Assembly (NCBI GenBank): GCA_964612965.1
Contig: CAZTGB010000002.1
Location: 25,852 to 89,851, forward strand
DNA: 64,000 bases
Direction: 5' to 3'
Origin: CAZTGB01 sp964612965
Lineage (GTDB): Bacteria > Patescibacteriota > Microgenomatia > UBA8517
The notes beneath the pieces were generated by a model that worked only from the letters and a program-made list of their open reading frames with translations, searched no databases and was not told the DNA's origin. Positions 42,956-52,509 of this stretch are shown one piece after another (the first letter of the stretch is position 1; each line of letters begins with the position of its first letter). The position numbers and the translations under genes are program-made.

Positions 42956-44878
42956 CTATTCAACCACTTCACCTTCTTGGACCTCGTCTTTATTCTTCTT
43001 TTCTTCCTTTGTGTCTTCAGTCTTTTCGCTAGTTGCTTGTCCATTAGCTTCTGCTCCCGGTTCTCCAGGTTGACCTTGATTCCCGTACATCGCCTGTCCA
43101 ATCTGGCTAAGTGTGTCACTTAAATCCTTTGTTGCAGCTTCTATCTCTTCCTTTGTAGAAGCTTCTTTCTGTGCAACCTCTTTAAGTACTTTTACTTTTT
43201 CTTCAACTTGTTCTTTAATCTTTGCATCAACTTTGTCTCCTGCATCTTTTAATGCTTTTTCAGCAGTTGCGATCAGTGAATCTGCATTATTTTTTGTTTT
43301 AATGGTTTCTGCTTTCTTCTCATCCTCTTCTTTGTGCTTTTCAGCCTCTTCCTGCATTCTTTTTACCTCATCATCTGATAGTCCAACTGCACCAGTAATT
43401 TTAATATTTGTAGTCTTTCCACTGGCTTTATCCTTTGCGGTAACAGTTAGGATTCCGGAGGCGTCCATATCAAAAGTAACTTCAACTTGAGGTACTCCTC
43501 GTGGAGCTGGCGGAATTCCGTCAAGAGTAAAAGTTCCAAGTACTTTATTATCAGCACTCATTGGACGCTCACCCTGAGTTACAACAATCTGAACTTGTGT
43601 TTGATTGTCTGCCGCAGTCGAGAATATTTCAGTCTTACTCGTAGGAACTGTGGTATTACGAGGAATCATGGGAGTTGCTACTCCTCCAAGAGTTTCAATT
43701 GCTAAGGTTAGAGGAGTGACATCAAGGAGAAGTATGTCTTTTACTTCTCCTCCAAGTACTCCACCTTGAATTGCTGCTCCAATTGCAACAACTTCATCAG
43801 GGTTAACTGATTTATTTGGATCTTTTCCAAAGAAGTTCTTAACGGTCTCAACCACCTTTGGCATTCTTGTCATTCCTCCAACCAAAATGATTTCATCTAT
43901 GTCGTGTGGATCTAGTTTTGCATCTTTAAGACAAGCGGCAACCGGTTTCATTGTTTGTTCAATCAAATCTCCAACTAAGCCTTCAAGCTTAGATCGAGTT
44001 AATTTCATCGTTAAATGCATAGGCTGTCCATCTTTCTGAGTAATGTACGGTTGATTTATTTCAACCTCACTAGCGGCAGACAGTTCAATCTTTGCTTTCT
44101 CAGCGGCGTCGCGTACTCTCTGAAGTGCTTGTTTATCAGCCCTTAAGTCAGTTGAGTTTTCCTTCTTAAATTCATCACAAATGTAATCAACTATTACTTC
44201 ATCAAAATCATCTCCTCCGAGGTGAGTATCACCATTTGTAGCTTTTACTTCAAATACTCCCTCTCCCAGTTCAAGTATTGAAATATCAAAAGTTCCACCC
44301 CCTAAATCATATACGGCAATTTTGTGTGCATTTTTCTTGTCAAGTCCATAGGCCAAAGCTGCTGCTGTTGGTTCATTAATTATTCGCTCTACTTTTAGTC
44401 CCGCAATTTCCCCAGCCTGTTTTGTGGCTTGCCTTTGGGCATCATCAAAGTAGGCGGGAACTGTTATAACAGCTGAATCAACTTTTTCCCCCAAGTGAGC
44501 TTCTGCATCTTTCTTAAGTTTCATAAGAACCCTTGCTCCAATTTCTTGAGGAGTATAGACTTTCTCTCCAATTTTAATATCAGCCATTCCATTTTTACCT
44601 TTAACAACTTCGTAAGGAACCATTTTTATAGTTCTCTCTACTTCTTTATCTTCAAATCGTCTGCCCATAAGGCGCTTGGCAGAATAAACAGTATTCTTGG
44701 AGTTAAGAATCATCTGGCGTTTTGCAACATCTCCAACCAAATTCTTTTCCGGCTCAACGACAGATGGAGTAACATTCCGTCCTGTATCTGAAGCTGAAAT
44801 AACCACGGGGCGACCCGCTTCCATTACAGAAACTGCTGAATTTGTCGTTCCTAAATCAATTCCAATGATTTTACTCAT
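42956..44878 (-). CDS. dnaK: Chaperone DnaK (Hsp70)
   Basis: 640 residues, full length. ATPase domain with GIDLGTTNS at 5-13, NEPTAAALAYG and the YDLGGGTFDISI phosphate loop; the substrate domain follows with LLLDVTPLTLAIET and the helical lid, and the tail is acidic with GEVVE at the end. It lies between grpE and the 65-aa gene under CIRCE control. Confidence 0.98.
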   Translation of the reverse strand: MSKIIGIDLGTTNSAVSVMEAGRPVVISASDTGRNVTPSVVEPEKNLVGDVAKRQMILNSKNTVYSAKRLMGRRFEDKEVERTIKMVPYEVVKGKNGMADIKIGEKVYTPQEIGARVLMKLKKDAEAHLGEKVDSAVITVPAYFDDAQRQATKQAGEIAGLKVERIINEPTAAALAYGLDKKNAHKIAVYDLGGGTFDISILELGEGVFEVKATNGDTHLGGDDFDEVIVDYICDEFKKENSTDLRADKQALQRVRDAAEKAKIELSAASEVEINQPYITQKDGQPMHLTMKLTRSKLEGLVGDLIEQTMKPVAACLKDAKLDPHDIDEIILVGGMTRMPKVVETVKNFFGKDPNKSVNPDEVVAIGAAIQGGVLGGEVKDILLLDVTPLTLAIETLGGVATPMIPRNTTVPTSKTEIFSTAADNQTQVQIVVTQGERPMSADNKVLGTFTLDGIPPAPRGVPQVEVTFDMDASGILTVTAKDKASGKTTNIKITGAVGLSDDEVKRMQEEAEKHKEEDEKKAETIKTKNNADSLIATAEKALKDAGDKVDAKIKEQVEEKVKVLKEVAQKEASTKEEIEAATKDLSDTLSQIGQAMYGNQGQPGEPGAEANGQATSEKTEDTKEEKKNKDEVQEGEVVE

Positions 44879-44885
44879 ACATTTA

Positions 44886-45335
44886 TTATATATTTTTTGT
44901 AAATACTTTTACCTTTGCGTGTCTTACGACTGGTCCATTTGTAAATTTCCATCCAGTCAGAATCACTTCTGCGATCATATTATTATCCGATCCTGCAACA
45001 ACTTCAACTACTTCTTGTGTCGCAGGGTCAAATTCAGACCCCACTTCAACTTTAATTTCTTCTATTCCTTCCTGTTTTAGTGCTTCCTCAAACTCTTTAA
45101 TAGTAACCGCTATTCCAGAGTCCTTAACATGTTCCTGAGCTTTTTTAAGTACATCAAGAACAGGAAGAAGCTTCATAACAAGCCTTAAGTTGGCTAGTTT
45201 TTCAAAGTTAGCTTTATCCAAATCTACTCTTCTTTTTAAATTATCGTAATCTGCTAAAACTCTTGCAAGCTGATCTCTTAAAACTAATGTTTGATCTTCA
45301 TCCTTTTTGATATTTGTTTGTTTTTTGCTTTTCAT
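44886..45335 (-). CDS. grpE: Nucleotide exchange factor GrpE
   Basis: 149 residues, shorter than most (about 190) because the acidic N-terminal region is brief. Long coiled-coil (LRDQLARVLADYDNLKRRVD), then the family beta domain (FDPATQEVVEVV ... VILTGWKFTNGPVVRHAKVKV). GrpE releases ADP from DnaK. It lies 24 nt after hrcA and 8 nt before dnaK. Confidence 0.92.
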   Translation of the reverse strand: MKSKKQTNIKKDEDQTLVLRDQLARVLADYDNLKRRVDLDKANFEKLANLRLVMKLLPVLDVLKKAQEHVKDSGIAVTIKEFEEALKQEGIEEIKVEVGSEFDPATQEVVEVVAGSDNNMIAEVILTGWKFTNGPVVRHAKVKVFTKNI

Positions 45336-45358
45336 AACTTTAGATAAACCAATTTATT

Positions 45359-46102
45359 CTAAACTGCTGCTACTTCCTCTATCAAATTTTTAAAATACCT
45401 TACAACTGGAATTACCGTTGGGAATTCAAGTCTGGCTGGCCCAATTATACCAATCATTGCTGGTTTTCCGCGAACATTAAAATGTGTTGTTACAATTCCA
45501 GTTGTATCAATTTCTGGCATCCCAAGTTCCTCTCCAAAAAGGACATCCATAATACTGGTAGGTCTTGATATCTCAAAAAACAATCTCTCTAGTTTATCTC
45601 CCTGTTCAAGAAATGAAAAAAGATCAGAACAAGCGCCCAAATCACTTGAAAACTCAGGATTTTGAAAAATATATGAGTATCCCGAATGCCAAAACTTCTT
45701 ATCATTCCCCTCACCAAGTGCAGAAACGGCCAAACTTTGAGTTCTCTCGGCAAGGGCATGTGTCGCCTCCTCCATTAGATCTTTGAGATCGTTTCGAGAA
45801 TCCCAAACCTCTTCCTTTACACGAACCTCGTCAACTAAACTCATTTGTTTTTCTTCCATTAATTGATCTATATAAAATTTCATAGCAACGGGAGTAGGAA
45901 CCCGCCCCGCTGAAGTATGAAGCTGTTTAAGATATCCAGATTTGGTTAGTGTAACCATCTCATTTCTAATGGTTGCGGGAGAGATCCCCAAATTATATTT
46001 TCTATCCAAAGCCTCTGATCCAACAGCAGAAGCTGTGGCAATGTATTCATCAATGATTGCTTTAAGTAGTTGTGTCTGTCTGGCTGTAAGTCCTTCTGTC
46101 AT
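45359..46102 (-). CDS. hrcA: Heat-inducible transcription repressor HrcA (short form)
   Basis: 247 residues, against about 340 in typical HrcA. The N-terminal winged helix is complete (TARQTQLLKAIIDEYI, GISPATIRNEMVTLTKSGYL, TSAGRVPT). The central GAF-like region is reduced, while the C-terminal segment (IGIIGPARLEFPTVIPVVRY) is retained. HrcA binds CIRCE, and a CIRCE element lies 7 nt upstream of its own start, so autoregulation is expected. Confidence 0.93.
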   Translation of the reverse strand: MTEGLTARQTQLLKAIIDEYIATASAVGSEALDRKYNLGISPATIRNEMVTLTKSGYLKQLHTSAGRVPTPVAMKFYIDQLMEEKQMSLVDEVRVKEEVWDSRNDLKDLMEEATHALAERTQSLAVSALGEGNDKKFWHSGYSYIFQNPEFSSDLGACSDLFSFLEQGDKLERLFFEISRPTSIMDVLFGEELGMPEIDTTGIVTTHFNVRGKPAMIGIIGPARLEFPTVIPVVRYFKNLIEEVAAV

Positions 46103-46108
46103 ATCTAA

Positions 46109-46135
46109 TTAGCACTAATATATAATGAGTGCTAA
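46109..46135 (-). promoter_or_regulatory. CIRCE operator of hrcA-grpE-dnaK-dnaJ
   Basis: TTAGCACTA-N9-GAGTGCTAA: the canonical inverted repeat with one mismatch in the left arm. It overlaps the -10 box of the hrcA promoter and is the binding site of HrcA. Confidence 0.93.
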
Positions 46136-46145
46136 TACTTGTCAA
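46117..46145 (-). promoter_or_regulatory. Promoter of the heat-shock operon
   Basis: Minus strand: perfect TTGACA (46140-46145), 17-nt spacer, TATATT (46117-46122). The -10 box lies within the CIRCE spacer. Confidence 0.8.
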
Positions 46146-46194
46146 GGGGTTTTATGACAGTTTATTTAAACTGACATGTCATCCCAAAAAGATG

Positions 46195-47925
46195 TCATTG
46201 TGTCTGAGTATCCGTTGGGTTTGGAGAAACCATCTCTTGTTCTTTAAGTGGAACAGGCTCAACTTTCTTGGTTACAAATATCCTTTTAATAAGGTCTACA
46301 AAATATGCAAGCTCTCTTGACCTAAGTAGGAAAAGTACCCCAAAGTAAATTACAGCTCCAACAAAAAGAACAATTAGGGTTAAGGTTAACAAATTCCAGG
46401 TATATCTGGTATCAAGCACAAACTTTTCAAATGGAATATTCCGAACGCCGTCTACTTTTCCAAAAAATGAAAGTTCTTTAATCCAAACGCTTCTATCAAA
46501 AAATTTCAGAATTAAAAACATAACAGTTCCGGAAACGATTGATCCAAAAATTGATTTAAAAATAGGGACAAGAAGCAAAAAACTAGAACCACTCTTAAGT
46601 CGCCTATTCATAATAGTAAAAAGAGCAATTGCTTGGATAAAAGAACCTAACGAAAATGCTGCAGCCAAACCCCACGTAGGAAGATCAAAAACCCTGATAA
46701 AAATCAGGGCGAGAATTATATTAAATGCAATTGAAATAATTGAAACTATAACTGGGGTCTTTGTATCTTGTAGTGCATAAAAAGATCTTGATAGAAGTGA
46801 ATTCGCTGCTTGAAAAATTACCCCAAAAGAGAATGCCGAAACTACAAGTCCCGTTTGCACCGTTGCTTCCCAACTGAAAATATCAGTCCCAAAGATCAGT
46901 CTGACAACAGGAATTCTTAGTACTATTAAGGCGGTTGAAATAGGAAGAATCAAAAAGATCATTTGATACAAGGCCCCGTAGAGTGTTTTTTTGAACTGAA
47001 TCTTATTGTCTCTCTGTCTTGCTAATGTGGGGAGTGCAGCTTTTGCTAGGGATGTTCCAAAAAGCCCAACTGGAAGAAGATAAATTGCACTCCCTAAGGT
47101 AAAATATGTAAAAGACGCCGTTGAAATTAGTGATGAAAGAAAAAGTTCTACCGTTTTTGAAATTTGTGTTACTGAAACTTCAAATAATCTAGGAAGTGCC
47201 AGGTGGCCTATTTTTTTAACATTCGTGTCTATTACTATTTTTGGTATAAATTTAAATCCCAGCTTCATTGAAAGTGGAAGTTGAATCAAAAAATGTAAAA
47301 AGGCACCAATAATAACCCCCATTACAGGAGCCATAAGCCCCAGTTTCGAGGCAAAGATATATGTACCAGCTATTATTCCCAAGTTATAAAAAAGGGGGGC
47401 AATTGCAGGAACCAAGAAACGTCTTGAAGACTCAAGAACCGCAGTTAAAACATAGCTCACTATAAAAAATCCTTGAGCAATAAATAGGATCCTGGTAAGA
47501 CTCACTATCATCTCCTGCTGCCCATTTGTAAAACCAGGAGCCAGAATCCCATAAAGATGGGGGGAGAAAAAGACAAGAATCGCCGAAATCACTAAAAAGG
47601 CTAAAATCCCCAAATTAACAATTGTCGCAGCCACCTGCCAAGCTTCCTTTTTCCCCTTTTTTAATAGTCCAGTAAAAACAGGTATAAAAGCTGATGAAAA
47701 AGCTCCAAAAACAAGTACTTCAAATATTAAATCTGGTAACCTGAAGGCTGCGAAAAATAAAGAGAGTTGATCAGCTGTAAAAAAATGGGCAAGAGTCCTT
47801 TGGCGAATAAGTCCTAATACCCTAGACGCAACAACCATTAGCATGATCAATGTAGCCGCTGAAAGAACAGATGTCTGCTGAGAGGCTAAAATTTTTTTAC
47901 CTTTGGCTATAATTCTATTTACCAT
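46195..47925 (-). CDS. murJ: Lipid II flippase MurJ
   Basis: 576 residues from the ATG at 47923-47925 (MVNRIIAKGKKILASQQTSV); an upstream ATG would overlap the rpsT start and is less likely. MATE/MVF fold with about 14 transmembrane helices; the opening AATLIMLMVVASRVLGLIRQ, with its conserved basic residues, and the LFGTSLAKAALPTLARQ segment are typical. It flips lipid II for peptidoglycan synthesis. The last 50 residues are a cytoplasmic tail ending in a Pro/Thr-rich stretch. Confidence 0.92.
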   Translation of the reverse strand: MVNRIIAKGKKILASQQTSVLSAATLIMLMVVASRVLGLIRQRTLAHFFTADQLSLFFAAFRLPDLIFEVLVFGAFSSAFIPVFTGLLKKGKKEAWQVAATIVNLGILAFLVISAILVFFSPHLYGILAPGFTNGQQEMIVSLTRILFIAQGFFIVSYVLTAVLESSRRFLVPAIAPLFYNLGIIAGTYIFASKLGLMAPVMGVIIGAFLHFLIQLPLSMKLGFKFIPKIVIDTNVKKIGHLALPRLFEVSVTQISKTVELFLSSLISTASFTYFTLGSAIYLLPVGLFGTSLAKAALPTLARQRDNKIQFKKTLYGALYQMIFLILPISTALIVLRIPVVRLIFGTDIFSWEATVQTGLVVSAFSFGVIFQAANSLLSRSFYALQDTKTPVIVSIISIAFNIILALIFIRVFDLPTWGLAAAFSLGSFIQAIALFTIMNRRLKSGSSFLLLVPIFKSIFGSIVSGTVMFLILKFFDRSVWIKELSFFGKVDGVRNIPFEKFVLDTRYTWNLLTLTLIVLFVGAVIYFGVLFLLRSRELAYFVDLIKRIFVTKKVEPVPLKEQEMVSPNPTDTQTQ

Positions 47926-47950
47926 ATTTGTATTGACCACGATATTAACA

Positions 47951-47979
47951 TTGTCTTTTTCTTTGGTTTGAATTATACT
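47951..47979 (+). promoter_or_regulatory. Promoter of rpsT
   Basis: TTGTCT (47951-47956), 17-nt spacer, TATACT (47974-47979). Expected start near 47986, giving a leader of about 9 nt. A TATAAT on the opposite strand (47972-47977) may serve murJ. Confidence 0.7.
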
Positions 47980-47994
47980 TGCGGGGTAATTCAT

Positions 47995-48273
47995 ATGCCA
48001 GTAACAAAAACAGCAAAAAGAGCAAGAAGAAGCTCAAAAAAGAAAGAATCGGTAAATAAGCTTATTGTTAGCCATCTTGAGGCGTCAATTAGAACCGCAG
48101 TCAAAGGAAAAAAGGAATCATTGGTTGTTTCTGCAATATCTCTCACTGATCGTGCAGCAAAGAAAAAAGTAATCCATAAAAATAAGGCCGCAAGAATTAA
48201 ATCTCAACTCGCAAGACTTCTTCCCAAAAAAGAGAAAACTTCAAAAATCACAGTTACTTCTAAGAAAAAATAA
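47995..48273 (+). CDS. rpsT: 30S ribosomal protein S20
   Basis: 92 residues from the ATG at 47995 (MPVTKTAKRARRSSKKKES). Very basic, helical, with the conserved SLTDRAAKKKVIHKNKAARI segment and a Lys-rich end. S20 binds 16S rRNA at the base of the 30S body. A start nine codons upstream is possible but lies within the promoter. Divergent from murJ. Confidence 0.92.
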   Translation: MPVTKTAKRARRSSKKKESVNKLIVSHLEASIRTAVKGKKESLVVSAISLTDRAAKKKVIHKNKAARIKSQLARLLPKKEKTSKITVTSKKK

Positions 48274-48348
48274 TTTTACCCACCTCACTGAGCGGGAATG
48301 ACTTCTTTCACAACTTTCCATGTGCTATATTGAGTTTGCAGTTGTCCT

Positions 48349-48891
48349 ATGCCCAAAAAGAATAAAAACAAATCTATAAACCTTCTTCCTCAAGAAGAGT
48401 TTGAAGGTTCAATAACTGGCAGACTCTTGCGTTGGGCCATGACCACATTTAGATTCATCGTAATTATCACTGAAATGATTGTTATGGGAGCATTTCTCTC
48501 TCGTTTTTGGCTTGACGCAAAAAATTCCGATTTAAATGATGTTTTAAGAGTGACTGCTTCTCAAGTTTCAGCCCAAAGTTCATTTGAAAAAGATTTTCGA
48601 AATCTACAAAGTAGACTCAAGGTGGCTCAAGATTTAGGAAAAGAAACTCCTGCTTCTGAGACCCTAGGCAAAGTTATGTCAAAGGTTCCTGTGGAAATTA
48701 TTATTCAATCTTTTTCATATCAGGAAAATTCGCTTCAACTAAAAGGGGTTTCATCAAACGAAGTTGGGGTTGTTCAATTTATTTCCAACTTAAAAGCTGA
48801 TAAATCATTTAAGAGTGTTGAACTCGGACAAATAGCATCATCTGAAGAAAATGGAACTCAGATTGTCTTTACTATTAAAATAACATACTAA
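48349..48891 (+). CDS. PilN-like membrane protein
   Basis: 180 residues. The N-terminus has the PilN signature KSINLLPQEEFE, followed by one transmembrane helix at about 32-52 and a coiled-coil (FEKDFRNLQSRLKVAQDLG), then a ferredoxin-like domain (VEIIIQSFSYQENSLQLKGV). In type IV pili PilN binds PilM in the cytoplasm and pairs with PilO. First gene of a six-gene operon with 1-nt spacing to the PilO-like gene. Confidence 0.75.
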   Translation: MPKKNKNKSINLLPQEEFEGSITGRLLRWAMTTFRFIVIITEMIVMGAFLSRFWLDAKNSDLNDVLRVTASQVSAQSSFEKDFRNLQSRLKVAQDLGKETPASETLGKVMSKVPVEIIIQSFSYQENSLQLKGVSSNEVGVVQFISNLKADKSFKSVELGQIASSEENGTQIVFTIKITY

Positions 48892-48892
48892 T

Positions 48893-49558
48893 ATGGCACT
48901 CGGATGGCGTGGACAATACTATAGATACAAAGAATTTTTCCTGAATGTTCTGGATCTTTACAAAAAGAAACCAGATCTTAGGATGTTTTTGGAAACCATG
49001 TTGTCTCTAACAACAGTCATCGTCTTTATTATTTTTGCCTTAAAACCAACTGCTATAACAATTATAAATTTATTAAAAGAAATTGGTGAGCGTGAAGATA
49101 CTATTTCTAAGTTGGAGATAAAACTAAGAAATTTGACAACTGCAAAAGCCAATTATCAGGCTGAATCCGCGTCAATTCCTATTATTGAATCTGCAATTCC
49201 AAATCTTCCCTCTCCCGACGATTTTGCGGGCCAAATTCAAGGACTTGCTAATAGAAATTTAGTGAAAGTTTTAGGAATTTCTATAGGAGAAACCGTAATT
49301 GTTGGAGAAGATGAAAAGAAAAAAAATTCGCGTTCAGATTTTGAACCCTTGCCTGTTCCGGCTCGTGATATGCCAATTTCTATAAGCATCAGTGGTAACT
49401 ATCCAAGTTTAATTTCATTCTTGAAAGATATAGAAAATTTAAGGCGTCCCATTAGAATGGATATTTTAGGTATTAACTCTTCCAAAACTGAATCTGGCAA
49501 TACAATTGTTGTTGTCATTTCTGGCAGAGTTCCTTTTTTGGGACAAAATATTAAATAG
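48893..49558 (+). CDS. PilO-like membrane protein
   Basis: 221 residues. One transmembrane helix at about 33-55, a coiled-coil (EREDTISKLEIKLRNLTTAK), then a ferredoxin-like periplasmic domain (FAGQIQGLANRNLVKVLGIS, ISISGNYPSLISFLKDIENL). The domain order is that of PilO. It follows the PilN-like gene by 1 nt. No secretin or outer-membrane gene is nearby, consistent with an organism without an outer membrane. Confidence 0.75.
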   Translation: MALGWRGQYYRYKEFFLNVLDLYKKKPDLRMFLETMLSLTTVIVFIIFALKPTAITIINLLKEIGEREDTISKLEIKLRNLTTAKANYQAESASIPIIESAIPNLPSPDDFAGQIQGLANRNLVKVLGISIGETVIVGEDEKKKNSRSDFEPLPVPARDMPISISISGNYPSLISFLKDIENLRRPIRMDILGINSSKTESGNTIVVVISGRVPFLGQNIK

Positions 49559-49571
49559 ATTTGAAATTAAA

Positions 49572-49913
49572 ATGAAACCTAAACTACCAAACTTGGTAAC
49601 AATACTTATTTTAACAACCATAACCTCCATCATGTGGATTGGTCTTGGTATTTATCATTCAGTAACAGAGGAGGCTCCAGCCAGTGTGTCTGAGGAAATC
49701 TTAAGAGAATTAACCCCCACATTAGATAAAGCCGCTATTGAAAAAATAAAATCAAAAACTTTTGTAAGCCCTGCCGAAATACCATCAACTATTATCACAG
49801 TGGCAACACCATCGCAAACTCCAATTATAACCCCATCTCCTGACCCCTCATCGACTTCTTCATTTGAAACGCCGGTTGCTACACCAACTTCCGAAGGAGG
49901 AGTAACTCCATGA
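49572..49913 (+). CDS. Small membrane protein with Thr/Pro-rich tail (113 aa)
   Basis: ATG at 49572 (MKPKLPNLVTILILTTITSI) chosen because the upstream frame overlaps the PilO-like gene. One N-terminal transmembrane helix, then a helical stretch (EEILRELTPTLDKAAIEKIK) and a Thr/Pro/Ser-rich extracellular tail (SQTPIITPSPDPSSTSSFET). No family recognised. Its stop overlaps the next start by 4 nt, so translation is coupled. Confidence 0.7.
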   Translation: MKPKLPNLVTILILTTITSIMWIGLGIYHSVTEEAPASVSEEILRELTPTLDKAAIEKIKSKTFVSPAEIPSTIITVATPSQTPIITPSPDPSSTSSFETPVATPTSEGGVTP

Positions 49914-51247
49914 CAACAATCAAAAAAAGAAGTTTACCTACAATTTTGGGGATAATTCTTCTTGTTCTTGGAACTTTTTTTGGAGTTTTTTTAATAAATA
50001 GTAGACAAGTATTCAGGCTTGGTGCTGAAGGGGAAAGCTCCCCGAAAGATATTAGAGTAAGTAACATTACAGATACATCTTTTACTTTGTCTTGGGCTAC
50101 AGATATTCAAAGTCTGGGATTTGTTGTTTGGGGAGATTCTGAATCAAGCGTAGACACAATCGAACAGGAAAATGATCAAAAATCATACACTCACAGTGTA
50201 ACCATTAACGGTCTGAGTCCCCAAACAAATTATTTCTACAAAATTAATTCGGATGGAACACTGGTAGACAACAAAGGAATTGCCTGGCAAACAAAAACCG
50301 GAACATCCCTTGGACTAAATAAAAAATCTATACTAGTTTCAGGTTCAATTTTAACAGCAACGGGTCAACCTGTTAAGAAAGCTTTGATCTATGCAAATGT
50401 TGGTGGATATTTGTTTTCAACTCTAAGTTCAGACACTGGAAATTACGTCTTTCAAATAGCAAATACAAGGTCAAGTGATCTATCAAATTATGTTCAGATT
50501 GATGAATCCCAAACCTTAGTTGAAATTTTTGTTCAAACAGGATCTCTTGGCGTTTCTTCTGCTCAAATTTTTCCGCAATCAGGTAAACCCGCCCCCCCCA
50601 TGATTCTAGGGCAAACTCATGATTTCAAAAGCTTGCCAGCCTCAAAAAGCGGTGATGTTCCAGCTGCCTCACTTGATTTACCCTCAAACTCACAAGAAAA
50701 TTCAAAATTTTCAGTCCCTGATGATATAAACACCCCAACCAGTTCAGAAATTGTAACTTTAGAAAGTATTGATGAAGGAGAATCAGTAACTAGTACCCAA
50801 CCTGAATTCTTTGGAGATGGCCCAAAGGGTGAAATTATCACAATTAAAGTTGAATCAGAAAATCCAATCACAGAAGATATTAAAGTAGGGAGTGATGGAT
50901 CTTGGGAGTGGACCCCATCTGAGAATCTTGCCGAAGGTATTCACAAAATTACAATTACCTGGAAAGATGTAACAGGTATAACAAGAAGCTTAACAAGAAA
51001 TTTTGTAGTTCAGGCAGGAGAAGCTCCCGCATTTGAAGCATCAGCTTCTGCATCAACTGCAACCCCAACTTCAACACCGACCACAACACCAAAAGGTTCG
51101 TTGGCGCCGTCCATAACTCCCAAGGCTACAGTAAGTTCAGCGCCGGTTCCTGAAACAGGTACCTTGACACCCACCATTCTTTTCTCTATTCTGGGTCTAG
51201 GGGTAATGACCTTGTCTTTTGCTATTTGGAAACATTCAGATGCCTGA
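49910..51247 (+). CDS. Surface protein with fibronectin-III and Ig-like domains and a VPETG sorting signal
   Basis: 445 residues. Signal or anchor helix at about 11-31; a fibronectin type III domain at about 45-130 (IRVSNITDTSFTLSWATDIQ); a CarboxypepD-reg-like beta domain at about 140-215; a Ser/Pro linker; an Ig-like domain at about 285-370 (DGSWEWTPSENLAEGIHKIT); a Thr/Pro-rich stalk; then VPETG at 413-417, a hydrophobic helix and a short KHSDA tail, the layout of a sortase substrate. Likely displayed outside the cell and linked by the sortase at 19465. Confidence 0.8.
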   Translation: MTTIKKRSLPTILGIILLVLGTFFGVFLINSRQVFRLGAEGESSPKDIRVSNITDTSFTLSWATDIQSLGFVVWGDSESSVDTIEQENDQKSYTHSVTINGLSPQTNYFYKINSDGTLVDNKGIAWQTKTGTSLGLNKKSILVSGSILTATGQPVKKALIYANVGGYLFSTLSSDTGNYVFQIANTRSSDLSNYVQIDESQTLVEIFVQTGSLGVSSAQIFPQSGKPAPPMILGQTHDFKSLPASKSGDVPAASLDLPSNSQENSKFSVPDDINTPTSSEIVTLESIDEGESVTSTQPEFFGDGPKGEIITIKVESENPITEDIKVGSDGSWEWTPSENLAEGIHKITITWKDVTGITRSLTRNFVVQAGEAPAFEASASASTATPTSTPTTTPKGSLAPSITPKATVSSAPVPETGTLTPTILFSILGLGVMTLSFAIWKHSDA

Positions 51248-52508
51248 CCCAACACAGAACAACCAAAATAACAATCAAGTTCCCCCAGTAGGAACTACTC
51301 CTAGTGACACAAATACTCCCGCAACACCTGCGTTTCAAACTATAGATTCATCGGCAACGACCTCAACCATGCCAATAGATACGACGACTTCCACAACAAC
51401 TCCACCCATTGTAGAACCCATCAGCGAACCAGAAGATTCAGATAAAGGAAGTGCGGCCCCAGCCACAGAAAACTTTTCAGTAACTCCCCCTCCAAAAAAG
51501 AAATTTGGCGGAGGAAAAATCATAGCAACAATACTTGGATTTTTAGTACTCGCAGGTGGAATTGCAGGAGGAGTAGTCTTAACACAACAAAATCAAAATA
51601 TCGCCGAAAAAGCCGGTGCCTGCGCAGCTCATCCTTGTGGTCCAGGTCTTGAGTGTGATGGGAGCGGTGGTTGTAGGCCAAGTGGATCGGGCGACGACTA
51701 TGATGGTCCAGTTATTGATCCTCCAGATAACCCTTGGGGAGGTGATGGTGGTGATCCATCTGATGGAAACAATTGTGATGTTAGATGCCAAGGCACTGAT
51801 GCGAGGGGAACTTCTTATGATTTTTGTATTGATCGCACCTCTACAACTGGGTGTGACGGAGCTGCTGAGGATTTGGGATATGTTGTTCAAATTGGAAGTG
51901 TTACCTGTGTCAGACAAAGTAATGGTTTCTGGGAAGTTGAAGATGGTTTATCTTACTCAGCCGCTGACAATCAATGTACAGAGCTATGCTCCAACCAGTC
52001 AACTTGTAATTTCGGTACGGGTGCTTATATTTGTCCAAGGGGGCACACTGGAGCTTGCACGTCAACTAATGGAACTCCATTTACAGGAAACATTAATGGT
52101 TGTTTTTGTGGTGTAGTACAGGTTGATACTGGGTCAGGACACACAAGTTTTTCAAGTAGTTGTGGGTGTGGCGAAGAAGACATCCCGCCAGAAGGGACTC
52201 CACCTCCGGGGGTTCAAGCCGCCAGTTGCCAAAATGTTAAAGCATATTCATCAACTTGGACTCAGTTAACCGCAACTCAATTATCCGCCTTAACAGTTGG
52301 CTCACAAGTTAACTTCTGTGTAGCAGGAACAACAACACAAGGAATATTTGATAAAGCCAAGTTTACCATCAATAGTGTGGCTCAAGCAGAAACAACAACT
52401 CAAAGGCCAAGTTCAACTGATTTTTGTCAGTCATATACGATTACGGCGGGTACAACTACAGTTGCCGTAACAGCTCAAATTCACCATCCAACATTGGGGT
52501 GGAAATAA
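51240..52508 (+). CDS. Cysteine-rich secreted or membrane-anchored protein
   Basis: 422 residues from the ATG at 51240, overlapping the previous gene by 8 nt. An N-terminal Gln/Asn/Thr/Pro-rich region (about 100 residues), a transmembrane helix at about 94-118, then a Cys-rich extracellular region with many CxxC-like and Gly-rich loops (CAAHPCGPGLECDGSGGCRP), followed by a Thr-rich beta C-terminus. No sorting motif. The cysteines suggest disulfide-bonded repeats. No family recognised. Confidence 0.65.
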   Translation: MPDPTQNNQNNNQVPPVGTTPSDTNTPATPAFQTIDSSATTSTMPIDTTTSTTTPPIVEPISEPEDSDKGSAAPATENFSVTPPPKKKFGGGKIIATILGFLVLAGGIAGGVVLTQQNQNIAEKAGACAAHPCGPGLECDGSGGCRPSGSGDDYDGPVIDPPDNPWGGDGGDPSDGNNCDVRCQGTDARGTSYDFCIDRTSTTGCDGAAEDLGYVVQIGSVTCVRQSNGFWEVEDGLSYSAADNQCTELCSNQSTCNFGTGAYICPRGHTGACTSTNGTPFTGNINGCFCGVVQVDTGSGHTSFSSSCGCGEEDIPPEGTPPPGVQAASCQNVKAYSSTWTQLTATQLSALTVGSQVNFCVAGTTTQGIFDKAKFTINSVAQAETTTQRPSSTDFCQSYTITAGTTTVAVTAQIHHPTLGWK

Positions 52509-52509
52509 T

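Noticed and set aside
48274..48348. Terminator after rpsT
   Set aside because: Only a weak CCC/GGG pairing without a U-tract; not supportable.
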